Source of the DNA: an uncultured Bacteroidia bacterium
GTDB lineage: Bacteria > Bacteroidota > Bacteroidia > Bacteroidales > Prolixibacteraceae
DNA length: 45,732 nt
Assembly (NCBI GenBank): GCA_903902325.1
Contig: CAIUUO010000204.1
Location: 1-45,732 of the forward strand
Direction of reading: 5' to 3'
Shown: piece by piece, positions 17,746 to 25,134 of the stretch
How the letters are laid out: each line of letters begins with the position of its first letter
How positions within the stretch are numbered: the first letter of the stretch is position 1
The notes under the pieces: model-generated
What the model was told of the DNA's origin: nothing
The model's database searches: none
What the model saw: only the letters and a program-made list of their open reading frames with translations
Made by a program: the position numbers and the translations under genes

Positions 17746-17776
17746 ATTGTTAAATATTTTTACTGAGTTCCATCTG

Positions 17777-17784
17777 CAAAAATA
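17777..17784 (-). promoter_or_regulatory. Candidate -7 box of the flavodiiron gene
   Basis: On the minus strand TATTTTTG fits TAnnTTTG and lies about 31 bases upstream of the ATG. The -33 region is not clear. Confidence 0.45.
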
Positions 17785-17857
17785 CAATATTATCACTTAA
17801 CAGACCTGCGGACCCGCAACATTTGATCCTCCTGTTTAACAATTTGCTTTAAAATTG

Positions 17858-17865
17858 TATTTTTG
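17858..17865 (+). promoter_or_regulatory. Candidate -7 box of mltG, almost touching the start codon
   Basis: TATTTTTG fits TAnnTTTG and ends only eight bases before the mltG ATG, so transcription would begin at or within a few bases of the start codon. Confidence 0.4.
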
Positions 17866-17873
17866 AACGAGAA

Positions 17874-19046
17874 ATGACAGATCTGAAACAAATAGCAGCA
17901 GCATTACACAAACTGGGCGGACGGGTACTACCTGTTTTCCTGTTCCTTCGTGGCTATATAACTGGAGCGCTTATCAGGATAAAGCCGTTCATCCAGTCGG
18001 CAAAAGGATTTGTAGTTAAAACTGGAATCAGAAAAACTATAATATTCCTTGCATTATTGTGTCTGATCGTTTCTGCGATCTGGCTGAAACACATTTATAC
18101 TGTTTATTTTAGCCCAAATGTGGTCAAAAACTATCTCCTTTATATTCACGACGGGGATAGTTACTCTCAGGTCGAAAAATTATTGCAGGACAAAGGCTGC
18201 CTGACAGATGTGAAAACTTTCAGAAGCCTGGCGAATACCAAGGACTACAAGGTGAATATCAAACCCGGAGTATATAAACTTCAGCAAGGATGGAATAACA
18301 ACAAACTGATCAATTTGTTGAAATCAGGCGCCCAGACACCCGTCATGGTTACATTCAACAATGTTCGTACCCGGGAAGAACTGGCAGGTAAACTCTCACA
18401 CCAATTGCAGAGTGACTCTGCTGCATTCCTTTCTGCCTTAAAGAACGACTCCAATGCCATTCACTTTGGTTTTAAGCCTGAAACTTTCCCTTCACTCTTT
18501 ATTCCCAATACCTATTCCTTTTACTGGACCACCACTCCTGACGGATTCCTAACCAGGATGAAACATGAGTACGAACTATTCTGGAATGAGGCAAGAAAGC
18601 TGAAGGCTAAAACCATCGGACTTACAACGGATCAGGTGGCTACCCTGGCATCCATCATTCAGGAAGAGAGTAACAAAAATGATGAAAAACCTGTCATAGC
18701 CCGCGTGTACCTGAATCGTCTGAAAAAAAGCTGGCCCTTGCAGGCAGATCCAACAATTCGTTTTGCCCTTGGTGATTTTGCCATCCGCCGCATTTTAACC
18801 GCTCAACTTTCGATTGACAGTCCATACAACACCTACAAAAACGCCGGGCTGCCCCCCGGCCCCATCAATTTTCCTGAAATCTCCTCCCTGGATGCTGTCC
18901 TGAACGCAGGTGTTCATGATTTTTTCTATTTCTGCGCCAAAGAGGATTTTTCTGGTTATCACAACTTCGCAAAGACCCTCTCGGAGCACAATAGAAATGC
19001 TCAGAAATATCAGGCAGCATTGAATAAGATGAAGATTTTCAAATGA
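17874..19046 (+). CDS. mltG: Endolytic murein transglycosylase MltG (YceG-like)
   Basis: MltG cleaves nascent glycan strands inside the chain and so sets strand length during peptidoglycan growth. The 390-residue protein has an N-terminal cytoplasmic stretch of about 55 residues, one membrane segment (about 57-80), a LysM-like region, and the catalytic YceG domain with ATLASIIQEES, where Glu264 or Glu265 is the catalytic acid, then RVYLNRL, PLQADPTI, SPYNTY and GLPPGPI. These are the hallmark family motifs. The octamer array begins seven bases after the stop codon. It is divergent from the flavodiiron gene. Confidence 0.95.
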   Translation: MTDLKQIAAALHKLGGRVLPVFLFLRGYITGALIRIKPFIQSAKGFVVKTGIRKTIIFLALLCLIVSAIWLKHIYTVYFSPNVVKNYLLYIHDGDSYSQVEKLLQDKGCLTDVKTFRSLANTKDYKVNIKPGVYKLQQGWNNNKLINLLKSGAQTPVMVTFNNVRTREELAGKLSHQLQSDSAAFLSALKNDSNAIHFGFKPETFPSLFIPNTYSFYWTTTPDGFLTRMKHEYELFWNEARKLKAKTIGLTTDQVATLASIIQEESNKNDEKPVIARVYLNRLKKSWPLQADPTIRFALGDFAIRRILTAQLSIDSPYNTYKNAGLPPGPINFPEISSLDAVLNAGVHDFFYFCAKEDFSGYHNFAKTLSEHNRNAQKYQAALNKMKIFK

Positions 19047-19053
19047 GGATGAT

Positions 19054-19173
19054 GTGCTAATGTGCTAATATGCTAATGTGCTAATATGCTAATGTGCTAA
19101 TATGCTAATGTGCTAATATGCTAATGTGCTAATATGCTAATATGCTAATGTGCTAACGTGCTAACGTGCTAAT
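19054..19173 (+). repeat. Octamer array, 15 units of GTGCTAAT/ATGCTAAT
   Basis: Fifteen eight-base units in perfect register. After two GTGCTAAT units, GTGCTAAT and ATGCTAAT mostly alternate, with two GTGCTAAC variants near the end. It begins seven bases after the mltG stop and fades through GTGTTGGT. Confidence 0.95.
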
Positions 19174-19397
19174 GTGTTGGTAATGGGACACAGTTGGAAA
19201 TTAATATGATTGGTATTCTTCCAATTATTTTCATGAATATCTTCAAACTCATTTATTTTTAGTGCATTATCAAAATTTTTACAGTTTTGTAATGATTTTT
19301 TACATCTTGCATTATTCCGATGGTTGACAATAAAAATATTCGATATCGCTTCTCGACAATTGGTCATCAACCAATTTTAACATCACCATATCTTATA

Positions 19398-19453
19398 ATT
19401 AGCACATTAGCATATTAGCACATTAGCATATTAGCACATTAGCACATTAGCAC
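19398..19453 (-). repeat. Octamer array, 7 units, inverted partner
   Basis: Seven units of ATTAGCAC or ATTAGCAT in register are the reverse complement of the array at 19054-19173, again partly alternating. The last unit ends three bases before the start codon of the pentapeptide-repeat gene, so the ribosome-binding region of that gene is repeat sequence. Confidence 0.95.
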
Positions 19454-19456
19454 ATT

Positions 19457-20023
19457 ATGAATTATTTCGAATCCAAAACTTTTGACAGAACTGATTTTAC
19501 TGCCGTTGCCTTGCCCAAGGGAGAGTATGAACTCTGTACCTTCAATGATTGCCTCTTCTCCAACAGCGATCTTTCCGGAATCAGTTTCACTGAGTGCAGT
19601 TTCAACGGATGCAACCTGAGCCTTGCCAAGGTTACCCAGACTGCTTTCAAGGAGGTTGTATTCAGGGAATGCAAATTGATGGGGCTGCATTTCGAAAATT
19701 GCAATCCGTTTTTGTTTTCCATTGATTTCGACCGCTGTACTGTCAACCTCTCGTCGTTTTACAAACTGAATCTCAAGAGAACCAAGTTTAAAAAAAGCTC
19801 CTTGCAGGAGGTTGATTTCACGGAAGCGGATCTAAGCACTGCAGTATTTGACAATTGTGATTTATCCGGCGCAATTTTTGAAAATACGGTTCTGGAGAAA
19901 ACCGATTTTCGCACGGCACTCAATTATACGATCGATCCGGAAAATAACCGCATGAAAAAAGCCAGATTCTCACTTTCGGGTATTGCGGGGTTGCTGTCAA
20001 AATATGGCATAGATGTGGAATGA
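19457..20023 (+). CDS. Pentapeptide-repeat protein
   Basis: The 188-residue protein is built largely of A(D/N)LxF-like five-residue repeats, for example FNDCLFSNSDLSG, FTECSFNGCNLSL, FKKSSLQEVDFTEADL and FDNCDLSGAIFE. These fold into a right-handed square beta-helix. The tail, with YTIDPENN, MKKARFS and GLLSKYGI, is a common ending in stand-alone pentapeptide proteins of this phylum. Qnr and MfpA proteins of this superfamily mimic DNA and protect gyrase, but nothing here shows that activity. No signal peptide or membrane segment is visible. The start codon directly follows an octamer array; the gene is flanked by arrays on both sides. Confidence 0.88.
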   Translation: MNYFESKTFDRTDFTAVALPKGEYELCTFNDCLFSNSDLSGISFTECSFNGCNLSLAKVTQTAFKEVVFRECKLMGLHFENCNPFLFSIDFDRCTVNLSSFYKLNLKRTKFKKSSLQEVDFTEADLSTAVFDNCDLSGAIFENTVLEKTDFRTALNYTIDPENNRMKKARFSLSGIAGLLSKYGIDVE

Positions 20024-20050
20024 TAGATGATGAATGAAAGTACCCCATTC

Positions 20051-20085
20051 ATTTGTAATTTGTAATTTGAAATTTGTAATTTGTA
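20051..20085. repeat. ATTTGTA heptamer array at the 3' end of murB
   Basis: Five heptamers in register, four ATTTGTA and one ATTTGAA, followed by a partial sixth. The murB stop codon (complement of 20087-20089) lies in the partial sixth word. Confidence 0.85.
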
Positions 20086-20086
20086 A

Positions 20087-21106
20087 TTATTCTATCACCT
20101 GAACTTCCCGCTCCAGCGCAACTCCATACTTTTCAAAAATATCCTTTTGAATGGCGAGGGAAAGTTCAAATATATCCTGTCCGGTAGCCCCTCCCCTGTT
20201 CACAAGTACCAAAGCCTGCCTGTCGTGAACCGCAGCATGACCCATCTGCACTCCCTTCCATCCGGCCTTCTCGATCAAAAATCCTGCTCCGATCTTTACA
20301 TATCCTTCACTCAGCTGGTAAACAGGAAGTCCGGGGAGGAGTTCTTCAAGAGCCCATGCCACTTCCTCCGTGACTACGGGATTTTTGAAAAAACTTCCTG
20401 CATTGCCAACTTTTCGTGGATCAGGCAGCTTGGATTCCCTAATCTGAATGACGGCTCTGCGCAAATTAAGAAGATTTGGTTCACCCAAATCCGTAATAAT
20501 CCGTTTCATATCTCCGTAAGATGAATCAACTTCACCCTGTTTTTTCAGCCTGAATGTAACAGCAGTGATCATAAATTTACCGGAAAGCTTTTCCTTGAAA
20601 ATACTTGACCTGTAACTGAACCTACATTGATCGTGCGAATAGCATTCCGGTTCGCAGGTATCGAGATTAATTCCATCGACACAATGAATAACGGATGCTG
20701 CTTCCGCACCGTAAGCGCCAATATTTTGTACCGGAGCTGCACCAACCTTCCCCGGAATCAGGGAAAGATTTTCGACTCCGTACCATCCGTTTTCTACACA
20801 GTATGCAACAAAATCATCCCAGTCAACACCTGAACCTACGGTTATATCGACAATCGTGCTATCCTGGTAAGCAATTGAATACCCGCAGATATCAGTACCA
20901 ATGATTAACCCGTCATAATCAGATAGAAACAAAAGATTGGTTCCTCCACCTATGATCAGCCTCTCTTCCTGCAATAGATGTGGATACCTGGCAATGGCCT
21001 CTTTCCAACTGTCCGGACTGGTGAGGGTCAGCCAGTAACTGGCCCCTGCATCCACACCGAAGCTGTTGTGATCCTTGAGCGAAAAATTGGGAACGAGTTT
21101 GTACAA
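20087..21106 (-). CDS. murB: UDP-N-acetylenolpyruvoylglucosamine reductase
   Basis: MurB reduces the enolpyruvyl group with NADPH and FAD to form UDP-N-acetylmuramate in peptidoglycan synthesis. The 339-residue protein has the start motif NFSLKDHNSFGVDA, the FAD loop GGGTNLLF at 53-60, the IPGKVGAAPVQNIGAYG block near 118-133, the catalytic arginine in FSYRSS (Arg166), and GNAGSFFKNP with the proton-donor serine at 238. Length and the extra C-terminal domain (QMGHAAVHDRQALVLVN) match the type I, E. coli-like class. A heptamer array begins about 20 bases upstream of the start and another supplies the stop codon. Confidence 0.96.
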   Translation of the reverse strand: MYKLVPNFSLKDHNSFGVDAGASYWLTLTSPDSWKEAIARYPHLLQEERLIIGGGTNLLFLSDYDGLIIGTDICGYSIAYQDSTIVDITVGSGVDWDDFVAYCVENGWYGVENLSLIPGKVGAAPVQNIGAYGAEAASVIHCVDGINLDTCEPECYSHDQCRFSYRSSIFKEKLSGKFMITAVTFRLKKQGEVDSSYGDMKRIITDLGEPNLLNLRRAVIQIRESKLPDPRKVGNAGSFFKNPVVTEEVAWALEELLPGLPVYQLSEGYVKIGAGFLIEKAGWKGVQMGHAAVHDRQALVLVNRGGATGQDIFELSLAIQKDIFEKYGVALEREVQVIE

Positions 21107-21125
21107 GGGTATGATGAGTTATTTA

Positions 21126-21188
21126 CGGGTTGCGGGTTACAAGTTTCAGGTTTCAGGTTACAGGTTACAAGTTACAAGTTGCAGGTTA
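21126..21188. repeat. CAGGTTA heptamer array, nine units
   Basis: Nine seven-base units in perfect register with consensus CAGGTTA; variants include CGGGTTG, CAAGTTT and CAAGTTA. It lies between murB (start 20 bases away) and ftsE, and is followed after 17 bases by the GGnnAAA element. It has no inverted partner nearby. Confidence 0.9.
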
Positions 21189-21205
21189 CGAGAATTTAGC
21201 TTGTT

Positions 21206-21244
21206 GCGTTCTTTACTTTATCCTTTATCCTTTAGCCTTTATCC
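21206..21244 (-). repeat. GGnnAAA heptamer element, copy B, overlapping the end of ftsE
   Basis: Read on the minus strand: GGATAAA, GGCTAAA, GGATAAA, GGATAAA, then the tail GTAAAGAACGC. The TAA stop of ftsE is the TAA inside the first unit. Confidence 0.9.
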
Positions 21245-21955
21245 TTCTAAAAGGATGCTATCAAAGTCCAGTGGCTCGGCAGGAAGCAGAAATTCCTTCA
21301 GTTGTCCCTCTTCACAGATCACCCGGCGAGCTGGAAACTTGCGGATCATCTCGTAGTCGTGCGTGGCCATGATGATGGTGACTCCTTCCTTGTTGATCTC
21401 TTGCAGCAAAACCATCAGTTTCTCAGATGTTCCGGGGTCAAGATTCCCGGTAGGTTCATCTGCCAGAATAATTTGCGGATTGTTGAGCATAGCACGGGCA
21501 ATGACAATCCGCTGTTGCTCGCCTCCGGAAAGACGATGCGGCATTTTTGAACCTGCATCAGGCATTTCCACAAGATTCAGCACTTCATCGATCCGTTCAT
21601 GAATAGCACGTTCCTGACGCCATCCCGTAGCCTTTAGCACAAACTCAAAATTTTTCTGCACAGTACGGTCACTCAACAACTGAAAATCCTGGAAAATGAT
21701 GCCCAATCTCCTGCGCAAAAGTGGGATATCGCTCATTTTCATCTTATTCAGGTTGTATCCCATAATTTCGCCATCTCCGTTAGCCATTGGAAGTTCGTGG
21801 TAAAAAGTTTTCAATAAACTCGTTTTACCGCTGCCCACTTTCCCTATTATATAAAGGAATTCCCCTTTTAGCACCTTCAGGTTGACTTCCTTCAGCACCA
21901 AAGTCTCTTGTTGATAGATGTCTGCATTTCCCAGCCTGATTATTTCTTCTGCCAT
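21239..21955 (-). CDS. ftsE: Cell-division ABC ATPase FtsE
   Basis: FtsE is the ATPase of the FtsEX complex, which activates septal peptidoglycan hydrolases. The 238-residue protein has Walker A GKVGSGKT at 38-45, the Q-loop in FQDFQLL (88-94), the ABC signature LSGGEQQR at 142-149 and Walker B IILADEPTGNLD. The Lys/Gly-rich Walker A variant and the size fit FtsE of Bacteroidota rather than LolD. I chose the ATG at 21955 (MAEEIIRLGNADIY); an upstream in-frame start is not conserved. ftsX is not adjacent, which is common in this phylum. The stop codon is provided by a heptamer element, and the last residues, ILLEG, come next to it. Confidence 0.9.
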   Translation of the reverse strand: MAEEIIRLGNADIYQQETLVLKEVNLKVLKGEFLYIIGKVGSGKTSLLKTFYHELPMANGDGEIMGYNLNKMKMSDIPLLRRRLGIIFQDFQLLSDRTVQKNFEFVLKATGWRQERAIHERIDEVLNLVEMPDAGSKMPHRLSGGEQQRIVIARAMLNNPQIILADEPTGNLDPGTSEKLMVLLQEINKEGVTIIMATHDYEMIRKFPARRVICEEGQLKEFLLPAEPLDFDSILLEG

Positions 21956-22100
21956 GGGTAAGTATTGATAAAATCCTAAATTTGTAAAAGCTACGAAGTA
22001 CAAATCTAAGTTTTTTTGCCGACCCGCAGAAATCTTAATTTGTCCCGACCAAGGTATTTTTAACCGGTAGTATCAAAATATTTGAGACTGAAACAGACAT

Positions 22101-25100
22101 ATGAGAACGCAGATAAAAAGAACAATTTTAATCCTGATTCCATTCGTATTTTTCTTTGTGACGGTCTTCTCTCAGAACAATGAGACCGGCACAGGAAAAG
22201 CAGCACGACTATACAGGGAAGGAACAGCCCTTTTTGACGCGGGAAATTACGGATCCGCCATTCGCATTTTTGAAGAGCTTCAGTCTGAAGGAAATGGAAT
22301 CCTGTCACCGGCTTCTGCTTATTACCTGGCCGCCTCACGGCTCGAACTGGGAAATCCCAACGGAGAGGCAGAACTAAAGAAATTTGTGCAGGATCAACCT
22401 GAATCGCCACTGATCAACGGAGCACTTTTCCGGCTTGCCAGTATCGCCTTCAAGCGCAAAGATTATAAGGAAACACTGCAATTCTACTCCAAAATTGAGC
22501 CTGGTTACCTGACATCTGCCGAAAACGACAAATATCTTTACAACTCAGGAATTGCCCTGCTCGAAACAGGAGACAAAAACGGGGCCAAGGGCGATTTCGG
22601 TCAGTTAAGGGGCAAAACAGGCCCGGTTGGCGATGGCGCCAGATATTACTGGGCGCACATCAGTTACCTGGAAGGCAAGTACGATGAATCGCTCGCCGAA
22701 TTTAAAAAACTGGAAAATACGCCTGTCTATTTCAAATTGATTCCCTATTACCAGGTGCAGATTTTCTTTGCAAAAGGTCAGTACGATCAGGTCATTGAAC
22801 AGGGAGTACCACTCCTGGCGAAGGCTCCCGAGGATAGGAAATTTGAACTTGCCAGGATTCTTGCCACCTCCTATTACCAGCAACAAGAGTATGTTTCGGC
22901 CACAGAATTAATTGACAAATACTTCAAGAACAAGGAAGTCAGCAGGGCCGATTGCTACATTGCAGGCTTTTGTGAAGAGAAATCTGGTCAGCCCGACCTG
23001 GCCATCCAGTGGTATGAAAAGTCTGTGCAAAAAAGTGATGCCATTTCGCAAGGGACATACTACCAACTGGGCGGACTTTACATGAAGAAAGGAGACAAGA
23101 AGAAAGGACTGCTGGCCTTCCAGCATGCCTCCGAAATGAAGTTTGACCCAAAGATCAGGCAGGACGCACTGTTCCAGTACGCCAAGGCTACCTACGAGTT
23201 GGATTATTCTCCCTTCAACGAATCCATCAAGACCCTGGATAAGTACATTGCGGAGTATCCGGATGCCAAGGAAAACGACCAGGCATACAACTACCTCGTC
23301 AATGTCTTCATGACGACCCACAATTACAAGGATGCACTTGCCTCCATGGACAGGATCAAGGTAAAGAGTCCGTCCATCAGGAAAGCCTATCAGCGGGTAT
23401 CCCTCTACCGTGGAATGGAGATTTTTAGGGACCTGAACTTCGCGGGAGCGCTCAAATTATTTGACAAATCGCTGGAAAACGGAAGCTACAACCCGACCTT
23501 TAAGGCTCAGGCGCAATATTGGCGGGCCGAAACCCTATACCGTCTGGACAAGCCTGAAGAGGCATTCGCCGAATATAAAAAATTCCAGTCCCTGCCGGGA
23601 AGCACAAAACTGAACGAATACGGTCTTTCCCTGTACAACATGGGTTATCAGTTCTTCAACAAGCAGGATTTGGTCCAGGCAGCCGTCTATTTCAACAAAT
23701 ATGCAGAACGCACACCAGCCGACAACGATAAACTGTTGGGTGATGTCTATAACAGGCTGGGAGATTGTGCCTATGCCGACAGGAATTTTGAGTTGGCACT
23801 CAGGAATTACCAGAAAGCAATCGACCTCAATTCGGCGGATGCTGATTATGCCCTTTTCCAGTCGGCCTTCACACATGGTCTGATGCAGGATCAGCAGACT
23901 GAGATCCAGGAGTTGGAAGAACTTACAAGCAGGTATCCTGATTCTCCCTACTGCGATGATGCACTTTATGAAAAGGGAAAAGCCAGGGAGAAAATGTCTG
24001 ATCTGGAAGGAGCCAAATCGAGTTACAACGACCTGATTGCAAAATATCCCGGTAGTCCGATGGTTCCAAAAGCGCTTGCACAGCTCGGACTCATAGCCTA
24101 CAACCAGAACCAGTACGATGCTTCCATCGCCTATTACAAGGAAGTGATCTCCCGCTTCCCTGACACTCCTGAGGCTAAAGGAGCACTGACAGGTATCAAA
24201 AACAATTACATGGAGAACAACAAGGTGGAGGATTACATCACCTATACCAGGAAACTTGGCAAAGGGGCCACTCCAAGCCAGAATGAACAGGATTCGCTCA
24301 CCTATGCAGCCGCTGAGAAACTTTACATGTCGCAGACTCCGGATGCCCCTGAACAGCTTTCGAAATACCTTTCAAGTTTCCCGAACGGAAATTTCACTGT
24401 CAATGCCCGTTTTTACCGAGCTGAATGTGCCTACAATGCAGGCCAGACAACCGAAGCCCTGCAGGATTATGAAAAAGTTCTGGCTGAACCGAACAACCTT
24501 TTCACGGAGAACGCCCTGGTGAGGGCTGCGGGTCTCTGCTACGATGTCAAGGCTTTCCCAAAGGCACTCGGATATTTCCAGCGCCTTGAAACATTGGCGC
24601 AGTCGCCTGCCAATGTGCTGGCCGGAACCACCGGAATCCTGAGGTGCCAGTATGAACTTGGCAACTGGGAAGAGGTGGCAAAGATTGGCTGGAAGCTCCG
24701 CAGCAATGGCAAAATACCGCCTGAACTGGACAGGGAGAGCACCTACAAATCGGCCAAAGCCTACGAAGCATTGAAGGACCAGACGAAGGCGTTGCCGTTG
24801 TGGCGCAAGCTTTCCGCAGATCCCAAATCTAGGGAGGGTGCTGAGGCCAAATACAATGTTTGCAAATATTACGCTGATAATAACAGACTCAAGGATGCGG
24901 AAAACGAGGTGATGGATTTCATTGCCAAAAACAGTCCGCAAAAATTCTGGCTTGGGAAGAGTTTCATCCTCCTCGCCCATATCTATGAGAAGATGAACGA
25001 TCTGTTTCAGGCTACCAACACATTAAAAAGTGTGATCGAAAACTATGAGATCAAGGACGATGGCATTGTCGATGAAGCCTCTGCTTATCTGAAATTACTG

Positions 25101-25115
25101 GAACAAAAAAAATAA
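22101..25115 (+). CDS. Large secreted TPR-repeat protein
   Basis: The 1004-residue protein has an N-terminal signal peptide or anchor (about 1-24, ending FSQ) and then consists almost wholly of tetratricopeptide repeats, with many copies of the helix pairs LYREGTALFDAGNYGSAI, ALRNYQKAIDLN and ALAQLGLIAYNQNQYDASI. No catalytic domain is visible. It should act as a periplasmic or envelope scaffold. The next gene, 19 bases downstream, encodes a plug-less outer-membrane barrel, and the two probably work together. This TPR/barrel pair upstream of gyrB is, as far as I recall, a conserved but uncharacterised arrangement in Bacteroidota. It is divergent from ftsE. Confidence 0.85.
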   Translation: MRTQIKRTILILIPFVFFFVTVFSQNNETGTGKAARLYREGTALFDAGNYGSAIRIFEELQSEGNGILSPASAYYLAASRLELGNPNGEAELKKFVQDQPESPLINGALFRLASIAFKRKDYKETLQFYSKIEPGYLTSAENDKYLYNSGIALLETGDKNGAKGDFGQLRGKTGPVGDGARYYWAHISYLEGKYDESLAEFKKLENTPVYFKLIPYYQVQIFFAKGQYDQVIEQGVPLLAKAPEDRKFELARILATSYYQQQEYVSATELIDKYFKNKEVSRADCYIAGFCEEKSGQPDLAIQWYEKSVQKSDAISQGTYYQLGGLYMKKGDKKKGLLAFQHASEMKFDPKIRQDALFQYAKATYELDYSPFNESIKTLDKYIAEYPDAKENDQAYNYLVNVFMTTHNYKDALASMDRIKVKSPSIRKAYQRVSLYRGMEIFRDLNFAGALKLFDKSLENGSYNPTFKAQAQYWRAETLYRLDKPEEAFAEYKKFQSLPGSTKLNEYGLSLYNMGYQFFNKQDLVQAAVYFNKYAERTPADNDKLLGDVYNRLGDCAYADRNFELALRNYQKAIDLNSADADYALFQSAFTHGLMQDQQTEIQELEELTSRYPDSPYCDDALYEKGKAREKMSDLEGAKSSYNDLIAKYPGSPMVPKALAQLGLIAYNQNQYDASIAYYKEVISRFPDTPEAKGALTGIKNNYMENNKVEDYITYTRKLGKGATPSQNEQDSLTYAAAEKLYMSQTPDAPEQLSKYLSSFPNGNFTVNARFYRAECAYNAGQTTEALQDYEKVLAEPNNLFTENALVRAAGLCYDVKAFPKALGYFQRLETLAQSPANVLAGTTGILRCQYELGNWEEVAKIGWKLRSNGKIPPELDRESTYKSAKAYEALKDQTKALPLWRKLSADPKSREGAEAKYNVCKYYADNNRLKDAENEVMDFIAKNSPQKFWLGKSFILLAHIYEKMNDLFQATNTLKSVIENYEIKDDGIVDEASAYLKLLEQKK

Positions 25116-25134
25116 CAGTCTTTACGCCAATTGT

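Larger units (their letters stand above)
19047..19456. other. Gene-free region made of two inverted octamer arrays around a 224-base core
   Basis: A 15-unit array (19054-19173) and a 7-unit array in reverse complement (19398-19453) enclose an AT-rich unique core. The only open frame in the core (minus strand, about 69 codons) resembles no family I know, is rich in Asn as expected from composition, and runs into the array, so I do not call it a gene. Confidence 0.8.

Noticed and set aside
19161-19370. 69-codon minus-strand open frame in the core between the octamer arrays
   Set aside because: No recognisable family, composition-driven Asn/Ile content, no ribosome site, and its end is encoded by the repeat. 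Not supported as a gene.
19054-19453. CRISPR-like array
   Set aside because: Units are eight bases and directly abutting, with no unique spacers, and the two arrays are inverted relative to each other. No cas gene is present.
19457-20023. Qnr-type fluoroquinolone-resistance protein
   Set aside because: Only the general pentapeptide-repeat pattern is seen; the Qnr-specific loops cannot be recognised, so resistance function is not claimed.
24372-24980. 202-codon antisense frame in the TPR gene
   Set aside because: Repeated helical coding sequence often leaves long open antisense frames. No independent support.
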